From assembly GCF_018446385.1 (NCBI RefSeq), contig NC_055988.1, positions 65,655,385 to 65,719,384 on the forward strand: a DNA stretch of 64,000 nt, written 5' to 3'. Under the pieces are notes generated by a model that saw nothing but the letters and a program-made list of their open reading frames with translations, was not told where the DNA came from and made no database searches. The position numbers and the translations under genes were made by a program. This DNA is from Zingiber officinale (lineage: Eukaryota; Streptophyta; Magnoliopsida; Zingiberales; Zingiberaceae). This document shows, piece after piece, positions 1 to 8,312 of this stretch (position 1 is the first letter of the stretch; every line of letters starts with the position of its first letter).

Positions 1-20
1 GGGTATTTTTCTCGTAGAAG

Positions 21-54
21 CGAAGCACAAGTGTTTTTACACTTGTAGGCTTCG
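21..54 (+). other. Leader hairpin of Copia-A copy 1
   Basis: CGAAGCACAAGTG (21-33) pairs with CACTTGT-AG-GCTTCG (40-54), giving 13 base pairs with a 2-nt AG bulge and a 6-nt loop. The same stem occurs at 56835-56868 in copy 3 with a different loop (TCTCGG instead of TTTTTA). It lies near the 5' end of the leader RNA. Function is unknown; dimerisation or packaging is a guess. Confidence 0.6.
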
Positions 55-148
55 ACTACCGAGAAGAATTTTCCGAAACGGCAATGTTTCGACCCAAATC
101 GTTTTGGGACAGCAGACTTAGGCGCTATAGGATCGCTTAGGAACAACT

Positions 149-198
149 CGCGATGGTTAGATCGCGGGTAGGGGTATTGCCCCTAACCCCGCAAGGGG
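149..198 (+). other. Three-hairpin leader module of Copia-A
   Basis: Three adjacent hairpins: CGCGAT(GGTTAG)ATCGCG at 149-166, TAGGGG(TATTG)CCCCTA at 169-185, and CCCC(GCAA)GGGG at 187-198, the last with a GNRA-type tetraloop. The module recurs twice in tandem in copy 3 (56963-57012 and 57147-57197). In one of those copies the first stem is CACGAT/ATCGTG, so a base pair changed on both sides. Function unknown. Confidence 0.6.
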
Positions 199-783
199 AT
201 TTGCTCCGCGATTGCGCCCGAAATTGCTAATCGGGACCACCGTGAAAATTTACTCATAAAATCTGTAAAATTATGAAAAATTACAGAAAAATTACAGAAA
301 TATATAATTTTGAATTATATATTAATTTTGTGATAGTCATGGCCCAAAGACCCAATTTGATTGGACAATATGTGTTGTAATTCATAATACGGCCTGCGTG
401 CCGTTATGTGATGTGCGTGCTTGTATTTTTATTTGTTTTATTTTATTTTCGCGACCTGCGCGTCGTGCCTTTCTCATATATTCTGGTTGTAAATTAGATT
501 TAGACTCGAATGTAACTCGAGTTTCAAAATTGTAATGTACAAAATTGGAGCTGTGGAAGGTCCACTCGAGACGGAGTTACGAGGAGGGCGCGAGCAACAC
601 TAGGTGGTCAAACGAAGAAGCTTGAGAAGCTGTTGACCTTAGGTTGACCATCCGATCTTCTCATTGGCTTGAGAAGATCATAGTAGGGCCATGACATAAT
701 CACAAAAATATTTGATTAATTATTTAGTTAATTGTTTTGTGTGTATGTGATGCTTGCTAGTTAATTAAGTAATTAATTAGTGC

Positions 784-895
784 CTTACGATTAGATTAGA
801 TCTAAGTCGTGCACATGATGCACCCTTCGATTAGATTATATCTATCGAGTATATGATACGCATCATCGTTTAGATTAGATCTAAATCACGTCAAC
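784..895 (+). repeat. Degenerate tandem repeat in Copia-A leader
   Basis: Three imperfect repeats, each containing TTAGATTAGATCTAA or a close variant followed by GTCGTGCACATGATGCAC-like sequence, with a period near 45-50 bp. An equivalent array is at about 57745-57860 in copy 3. It lies in the untranslated leader and has no coding potential. Confidence 0.5.
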
Positions 896-1136
896 TCGTA
901 ATGCCTACCATGCCTTGATACCTACCACTACCTCGATCGCATGTTGTTGTTGAATTTGTCAAAGCAGAGCAACACATACTATCTTGGTAGGGTACGGAGG
1001 GACAATCTTGGTCCCGCCTATCAACGCATGGGTGAGTACAACTCAATTAGATTGAGTATTCCTAGTTAACTCGGTTGGATCGAGTAAAACTATAGGCATT
1101 CTTCCAACAGTTGGAAAGATAGGTCAAAATCACATA

Positions 1137-1186
1137 TATATTAACTCTCGGGCGTATTAGCCAAAGCTAACTCGAGTTTTAATATA
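1137..1186 (+). other. Twin hairpin 1 upstream of gag (Copia-A copy 1)
   Basis: The fold from bottom to top is: basal stem TATATTAA/TTAATATA, 2x2 internal loop (CT/TT), middle stem CTCGGG/CTCGAG (one G-U), 5' bulge CGTA, upper stem TTAGC/GCTAA, loop CAAA. Copies 2 and 3 keep the same fold. It lies 238 nt before the gag ATG. See hairpin 2, which shares everything above the basal stem. Confidence 0.65.
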
Positions 1187-1251
1187 AATGCGGATGTTGA
1201 TCCTATAAACAAGAGTTGCATAGAGATGTAATTGGTAATCGTTACCTACCG

Positions 1252-1305
1252 ATCATACTAAGTCTTGGGCGTATTAGCCAAAGCTAACTCAAGGGTTAGT
1301 ATGAT
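1252..1305 (+). other. Twin hairpin 2 upstream of gag (Copia-A copy 1)
   Basis: The basal stem ATCATACTAA/TTAGTATGAT is 10 perfect base pairs. It is followed by a 2x2 internal loop (GT/GG), middle stem CTTGGG/CTCAAG, bulge CGTA, upper stem TTAGC/GCTAA and loop CAAA. The upper half repeats hairpin 1 almost exactly, while the basal stem is unrelated in sequence yet still complementary. It ends 119 nt before the gag start codon. Confidence 0.65.
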
Positions 1306-1424
1306 GTGAATCTTGTCCCACATGAATTATAGAATTCAGTGGGAGCATCATTTAGTTAAAGGCCTAATTAAATGATTAAGAATATGATACTTATTTCAGC
1401 ATTTATTTCTGTTGTAGAATTGCC

Positions 1425-4400
1425 ATGACGTCAAACACAAACACCTTCTCTCTGCGTTCTGTCCTTAAGAAGGACAAGCTCAACGGAGCAAATTTCCTGG
1501 ACTGGTACAGGAACCTGAGAATAGTTCTCACCCAAGAACGTAAACTGTACGTTCTGGAGCAGCCCATTCCGGAGGCTCCTCCTGCCACTGCCACGCGAGC
1601 AGATCGAGATGCTTACAAGAAGCATCAAGATGACGCATTAGATGTGTCCTGTCTTATGCTCACGACCATGAACTCTGAGCTTCAGAAGCAACATGATTTG
1701 ATGAGTGCTTACGATATGGTTAACATCTTTGTCACCTATATCAAGGACAAGCAAGGCACTGGAAGAGGAACTCCAAAGAATACCTGCAAGATCTTAAGAA
1801 GAAGAGAAATAAGATTTCTACTTCAGGTGTACATGTTATAGAAGTCAACCTCTCTATTTCTTCATCGTGGGTATTAGATACCGGATGTGCTTCCCACATT
1901 TGTACCAATGTACAAGCGCTGTGAAATAGTAGGGCATTGACGAAGGGTGAGGTAGACCTACGAGTAGGCAATGGAGCACGGGTTGCTGCTATTGCTGTAG
2001 GAACTTATTATCTATCTCTACCCTCTGGGCTAGTACTAGAATTAGATAATTGTTGTTATGTGCCTGCCTTGACTAAGAACATAATTTTAGTTTCTTGTTT
2101 GGACAAGAAAGGATTTTCGTTTACAATAAAGAACAAATGTTGTTCTATCTGTTTAAACGATATGTTCTATTATAGTGCACCTCTGATGAACGGACTCTAT
2201 ATTCTAGACCTTGAGAGCCCTATCTATAACATAAATACCAAGAGGTTCAAGTCAAATGACCTGAACCAAACCTATCTCTGGAACTGTCGCTTAGGTCATA
2301 TAAATGACAAGCGCTTATCCCATCTCCATAAGGATGGTTTGCTGGAATCATTTGATTTTGAATCATATGAGATATGCGAGTCATGCCTACGAGGCAAGAT
2401 GACCAAGACTCCCTTTAGTGGGTACAGCGAAAGAGCGACTGATTTGTTAGGACTCATACATAGTGATGTATGTGGCCCTTTCGTTGCTAGAGGCGGTTAT
2501 AGGTACTTCATCACATTTACTGATGACTTCAGTAGATACGGTTATGTGTACTTGATGACACATAAGTCCGAATCCTTTGAAAAGTTCAAAGAATTCAAGA
2601 ATGAAGTACAGAACCAGCTTGGCAAGAGTATTAAGATACTTCGATCCGATTGAAGTGGAGAATACCTTAGCCATGAGTTCCGTGACTATCTAGCTGAGTG
2701 TGGGATTCTATCCCAACTCACTCCTCCTGGAACACCACAGTGGAATGGTGTATCCGAACGGAGGAATTGTACCTTATTAGATATGGTACGATCTATGATG
2801 AGTCACACAGATCTTCCGACATATCTATGGGGATATGCTCTAGACACGGCAGCTTTCATACTCAACCGAGTTCCATCAAAGGCCGTGATAAAGACACCAT
2901 ATAGGATATGGACTGGGAGAGATGCTCAGGTGTCTTTCATGAGGATTTGGGGTTGTGAGGCTTACGTACGACGTCAAGTCTCAGACAAATTAGGACCCAA
3001 ATCTGACAAGTGCTATTTCATTGGATATCCCAAGGAAACTAAGGGATATTACTTCTACATTCCCAGTCAGCACAAGGTAGTTGTGGCAAAGACTGGGGTC
3101 TTTCTAGAAAGGGACTTTGTTTCTAGAAAGACTAGTGGGAGCGCGTTCGATCTTGAAGAAGCTCAAGATGCGAACAATAGCACTGATGCCTCGATGGAAA
3201 TTGAACTGGAACCACAAAGTATTGTGGATGATGTTGTTCCATAAGGAGTTGAGGAACAACAACCAATTCATGTAGACATACCTCTTCGCAGGTCTGATAG
3301 GGTACGTCGTCAGCCTGAGAGATACTCATTTCTCTTGTCTGACCATGATGACATTGTGCTCATAGAGGATGAGCCTACCACCTATCAGGAAGCTGTGATG
3401 AAACCAGATTTCGAGAAATGGCTAGAGGCCATGAGATCCGAGATGGAATCTATGTACACCAACCAAGTATGGACTTTGGTTGATCCACCTGAAGGGGTAA
3501 AACCCATTGGGTGCAAGTGGATCTTTAAGAGAAAGACTGACATTGATGGACTTATCTATAAGGGTCGCTTGGTAGCTAAAGGTTTCAAGCAGATTCATGG
3601 TATTGACTATGATGAAACCTTTTCTCCAGTAGCGATGTTTAAGTCCATTCGGATCATGCTTGCTATTGCAGCTTACCACGATTACGAGATCTGGCAGATG
3701 GACGTCAAAACCGCGTTTCTGAATGGAAACTTACTCGAGGATGTGTACATGGCACAACCTGAGGGTTTTGTAGATCCAAAGCATACTAGCAGAGTATGCA
3801 AGCTGCATAGGTCCATTTATGGACTAAAGCAAGCTTCTCGGAGCTGGAATCTTCGATTCGATGATGTAATCAAACAGTTTGGTTTCATCAAGAATGAAGA
3901 TGAACCTTGTGTCTACAAGAAGGTTGTAGGGGACATAGTTGTCTTCCTCATATTGTATGTGGATGACATACTACTCATTGGGAAGGACATCCCTATGCTT
4001 CAGTCTGTCAAGACCTGGCTAGGGAGTTGCTTCATAATGAAGGACTTAGGTGAGGCATCCCGCATTCTAGGGATACAGATCTATAGAGATAGATCTAAGA
4101 GATTTCTTGGCCTAAGTCAGAGTACATACATTGACAAGGTACTCCTTTGGTTTGCCATGCAGAACTCCAAGAAGGGATTTCTGCCGATGTCACATGGCGT
4201 GAGTCTTTCGAAGACTCAAGGTCCCTCTTCTAGAGAGGAGAGAGACCGCATGGATCAGATCCCTTATGCTTCAGCCATAGGATCGATCATGTACGACATG
4301 CTATGTACTCGACCTGATGTCTCGTATGCTTTGAGCATGACGAGCAGATACCAGTCAGATCCAGGTGAAAGTCACTGGATAGCTGTCAAGAATATTCTTA

Positions 4401-4945
4401 AATACTTAAGAAGGACTAAAGAATATTTCTTGATATATGGAGGCAATGATGAGCTAGCTATAAAGGGTTACAGTGATGCTAGCTTCCAGACCGACCAGGA
4501 TGATTATAGATCGCAGTCGGGGTTCGTATTTTGCATTAATGGTGGTGCTGTCAGCTAGAAGAGTTCGAAGCAGGATTTAGTAGCTGATTCTACAACAGAA
4601 GCCGAGTACATTGCTGCATCAGAGGCAGCAAAGGAGGCAGTTTGGATCCGCAAGTTCATCACTGAACTTGGGGTGGTTCCTAGCATTGTTGACCCCATTG
4701 AGCTCTATTGTGACAACAATGGAGCTATAGCACAGGCGAAGGAACCTCGCTCACACCAGCGGACCAAACACATACTACAGCGCTTCCATCTCATTCGAGA
4801 GATCATCGAGAGAGGAGATATGAAGATTTGTAGAGTACCTACAGAGGTTAACATCGCAGATCCCTTAACCAAGGCTTTGGCACAGAAGAAGCATGATGGT
4901 CACACTAGGTCATTTGGGCTTAGAGCCTACACTGATTGGCACTAG
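1425..4945 (+). pseudogene. Copia-A copy 1 gag-pol polyprotein, broken
   Basis: This was the retrotransposon polyprotein (capsid, protease, integrase, reverse transcriptase, RNase H). The ATG at 1425 opens the gag N-terminus (MTSNTNTFSLRSVL). An internal deletion near 1750-1760, about 0.42 kb relative to copy 3, removes most of gag and shifts the frame. The protease motif LDTGCASHI is at about 1876-1902. The integrase zinc finger (H-x3-H...C-x2-C) is at about 2285-2390, and the reverse transcriptase YVDD at 3956-3967 is intact. In-frame stops occur near 1921, 2651, 3241 and 4555; most look like C-to-T or G-to-A changes relative to the sister copies. The stop at 4943-4945 is shared by all copies. 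It cannot make a full product. Confidence 0.9.
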
Positions 4946-4959
4946 TGCTAGTGGGAGAT

Positions 4960-7812
4960 TGTTAGCTAGAGCCCTAGAGCCAATCATTTGATGATTGTAT
5001 TATGGACTTGTTATATCATATTCTTATATAAATAAAGGCATTTATTTTTGGTTATTATACTTACTTGTATTGGTGCCAAATAAACTAAGTATAATAGCGT
5101 CCTTGAGTAGAAGGTTCTCATCTATATCAATCGGTTAGTTGAACCGATAGTGAGATGATATAGGGAACACTACTCTTAATCATTCCTAGTCATGTATTAA
5201 CATTCAGGGATAATGTTAATGCAATAAGACTAGCATGTAGGTCAACTCGATGACTTGATCTCACAAGTCATGGATATGGAGATATCAAGTTGACACATGG
5301 GTATACATTGGAGAATGTATACTGAATGACCCGCCATGAGAAAGTATCATGGATTGTTATATGAGTGTCATATACTTTCTCATGTGACTATTAGTATGAC
5401 TATTGGCCCTTAGACATGAAGTCACCATGGTTCCCTACATAAGGAGTTATGTACTTTGGTTTCGTCAAACGTCACCCGTAACTGGGTGGACTATAAAGGC
5501 TATTACTGGGTATATAACGAATTATGCAGAGGGATGTGAGTGATGCAGATGGGATCTATCCCTCCCATATGACGGGAGCGACATCGGTATTCTTGATAGA
5601 GTTAGACCACGAAGTGCATGGCCATGCCCAAATGAGTCAACATGAGATGTTGAGCTCATTTGATCGAGTGAGTCTACTTGGAGTTCAAGATTTAGATTGA
5701 TTAGAGGATGACACGGTCTATGTCTCACATTGATCAATCTAGGTGTCTAGGATAGAAGGACACTGTCACAAATTGTGATGAGTCACAATTAGTAGTCACA
5801 AGGTGATGTTGGATCTCGACATTTCTTGTAATTTGGGTAGTAATGATGTGTTGCTAGATACCGCTCATTACTTATGCTCCTAAATGGGTTTAGGGCATTG
5901 CCAACGTTACAAGAACCTATAGGGTCACACACTTAGGACAATTAGATGGAGATTAGGTTCATATGATGAACCAAGAGGATTAGATTCATTTGATGAATCA
6001 AATTGGATTAAGAGTAATCCTAATTGAGCTAACTTGAGTTCAACTCAAGTTGATTCATGTGTTCAATGAGTCTAATTTAGATTTTGACTCATTGAATCAA
6101 TTTAATTAAATGAATTAGATTCATTATATTAAGTTGGCTTGAATCAAATGGTTGGATTCGATCAACCATGGAAGAAATTTGGTCAAGTTTGACTTGACTT
6201 GAGAGGAAGATTAAAAGTCAAGTTTGACTTAACTTTATGCCACCTCATTGGCGAGTTGGCATTGATGTGGACCAATGATGTTACTCCACATCATCATAGG
6301 TGCCACCTCCTGGAAGTTACAAAGCCATTCTCTTTAATGGCTTCATATTAATTGCAATTAATGCAATTAATTTGGGAGTTTCACAATGGAGAGTGGCCGG
6401 CCACTTTTGGTTTGAATGAGAATTCATTTTTTCATTCAAGTGTGTATCTTCTACCTTCTTCCTCTCAAGCTCTCCCTCTCCTCCTCAACTTGGCCGAACC
6501 ATACATAGGTGCTAGCACACCTTTTGTGTGGTTTTCTCCACCTACGTGTTCGTGTGGATACTTCTAGAGGAGTATCTATCTTGATACTCTTGAGATCCGG
6601 CACCGTTTGGACGAGCGGGAACGCGAAGGGCTTCGCTTCAAAGGTATAAAAGTTTTTTCTGTTAGGACCGATGTGCCCGCTAGAGGGGGTGAATAGCGGC
6701 TCACCCAAATCGTTCGCTTCCTACGTTGTTAGCTTGCGCAGCGGAATAATACAAAAATAAACAAGCTAAACAAAATACAAGACAAGAAAGAATGCAAACC
6801 AAGCTACACGATCATTTACGTGGTTCGGAGATAAAGCTCCTACTCCACGGCGTGTCCGTAAGATGGACGATCCCTATCCGTCGGTGGATTACTCCCCGGA
6901 AGACCTCCGGCTAGCTCAAACTCCTTATGGGTGGAGAAACCTCACCACAAACTCACCAAGACCTCTTGGACACAAGGAAAACTCTTGAGCACTTGTAGAC
7001 TACTAATTAGACCTTAACCAAGTCTAATTTCGTCAAAAAAAAACCAAGCTCCTAAGCTTTAGTTTTATAGCCCGCGGGTTGAAAACCCCGCCTACCAGTC
7101 GACTGTCAAAACATGCAGTCAACTGCCATTGTGCCAGTCGACTGCCCCAGTCGACTGCTAAAACATGCAGTCGACTGCTACAGTACTGCTACAGTAACGC
7201 TACAGTGACGCTATGGTGCTGCTACAGTGAACCCTAATTCTAGTATTTTACTCCGAGTACAATCTCTCAGCACTCGTCCCTGCCCGACCAACCTAGACCT
7301 AGCCTTCTAGCTTCCTCCATTAGCCTTGCGTCCCTCGGATGCCTCCCCATCCTTCACGTCTTGCCTTCTGGAGCTTCCATCGGCCTTGTCATTGTTGTCA
7401 GGTCTTCCTTTGTCAAGAGGTCGCGCCTCCGGGACTTCATTCATTGCCAAGTTACACTTGGACTTACGTTGCCAAGACTACATGCTTGGACTTACACTGC
7501 CAAGACTCATCCTTGGACTTTCCTCCTTTGCCAAGATCACACTTGGACTTCCTTGTTGTATCTGTATCCTGCACACTCACAATGCATATCAAATACAACA
7601 ATAAACCTAACTTAAACCTTTGCCCAAACATCAAAACCTAGGGTCACTAGATTGCTCCAAATTTTCTTCATGTAGATCTAGGAGTAGATCTAAGTTGTAA
7701 ACTCGTACTCGTAAATTTTGTTCTATACTCTTCACACGAGATTCGTTGGCTAGGGTGATTCGGGGTTTCCGCGACGCGAAAAAGTGGTTTTCGCGGCCCG
7801 AAAAACCCAACA
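4960..7812 (+). repeat. Copia-A LTR shared by copies 1 and 2, with 1-kb insertion
   Basis: It begins TGTTAGCTAGAGCCC right after the purine tract of copy 1 and ends CCCAACA. Without the insertion at 6660-7661 and one copy of its 5-bp target duplication it is about 1846 bp, the same as the LTRs of copies 2 and 3. It contains a TATA-like TATATAAATA at 5025-5034 with an overlapping AATAAA, W-box-type TTGAC clusters at about 6180-6235, and the GTGGCCGGCCAC palindrome near 6392-6403. It serves as 3' LTR of copy 1 and 5' LTR of copy 2. Confidence 0.9.
6660..7661. mobile_element. Solo-LTR-like insertion in the Copia-A LTR
   Basis: About 1 kb starting TGTTAGGACCG and ending near GCTCCAA, flanked by TTTTC on both sides (6655-6659 and 7662-7666), a plausible 5-bp target duplication. 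The host LTR resumes at CATGTAGATCTA. The segment with GAGGGGGTGAATAGCGGCTC is of a type I recall as widespread in plants. It carries CAGTCGACTG palindromes (7095-7170), CTACAGT repeats (7170-7230), and about four repeats of a CCAAG...CTTGGACTT unit (7445-7555). It has no coding domain. The right end is degenerate, so solo LTR versus TRIM is open. Confidence 0.6.
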
Positions 7813-8023
7813 ACTACCTCGATCACATGTGTTGTTGAATCTGCCAAAGCAGAGCAACACAGATTATCTTGGTTGGGTACGGAGGGACAATCTTGGTCCC
7901 GCTTATCAACGCATGGGCGAGTACAAACTCAATTAGATTGAGTATTCCTAGTTTACTCGGTTGGATCGAGTACAACTATAGGCATTCTTCCAACGGTTGA
8001 AAAGATAGGACATAAATCACATT

Positions 8024-8073
8024 TATATTAATTCTTGAGCGTATTAGCCAAAGTTAACTCAAGTTTTAATATA
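8024..8073 (+). other. Twin hairpin 1, Copia-A copy 2
   Basis: Same fold as 1137-1186. The middle stem here is CTTGAG/CTCAAG instead of CTCGGG/CTCGAG, so one pair changed from C-G to T-A on both sides. The upper stem is TTAGC/GTTAA with a G-U pair. Both changed sites were CpG, so deamination could also explain the coordinated change. Confidence 0.6.
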
Positions 8074-8139
8074 ACTGCGGATAATGATCCTATAAACAAG
8101 AGTTGCATAGAGATGTAATTGGTAAATCGTTACCTACCA

Positions 8140-8193
8140 ATCATACTAAATCTTGGGCGTATTAGCCAAAGCTAACTCAAGGGTTAGTATGAT
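8140..8193 (+). other. Twin hairpin 2, Copia-A copy 2
   Basis: Same fold as 1252-1305: 10-bp basal stem ATCATACTAA/TTAGTATGAT, internal loop AT/GG, middle stem CTTGGG/CTCAAG, CGTA bulge, TTAGC/GCTAA and CAAA loop. Only the internal loop differs from copy 1. Confidence 0.6.
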
Positions 8194-8312
8194 GTGGATC
8201 TTGTCCCACATGAATTATAGAATTCAGTGGGAGCATCATTTAGTTAAAGGCCTAATTAAATGATTTAAAAGAATATGATATTTATTTTCTGCATTTCCTG
8301 TTGTAGATAACC

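Larger units (their letters stand above)
1..7812 (+). mobile_element. Copia-A copy 1 (Ty1/Copia, Angela/Tork-like), 5' end outside window
   Basis: The window opens inside the untranslated leader of a Ty1/Copia element. By alignment with copy 3, the 5' LTR ends roughly 0.1 kb before position 1. The leader runs to 1424, a degraded gag-pol follows to 4945, then a purine tract (GTGGGAGA, 4951-4958) and an LTR at 4960-7812 that begins TGTTAG and ends CCCAACA. The domain order protease, integrase, reverse transcriptase, RNase H defines Copia. The gag style and the 1.85-kb LTR suggest the Angela/Tork group, from recollection of family proteins only. The element lies inside the 5' LTR of a Gypsy element and shares its 3' LTR with copy 2. 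Confidence 0.92.

Noticed and set aside
1..4959. Endogenous pararetrovirus
   Set aside because: Domain order protease-integrase-RT-RNase H, LTRs and PBS define a Ty1/Copia retrotransposon; no movement-protein or caulimovirid coat signature.
7813..8300. Host gene fragment captured between LTRs
   Set aside because: It matches the gag-proximal leader of Copia-A copies 1 and 3, so it is element sequence.
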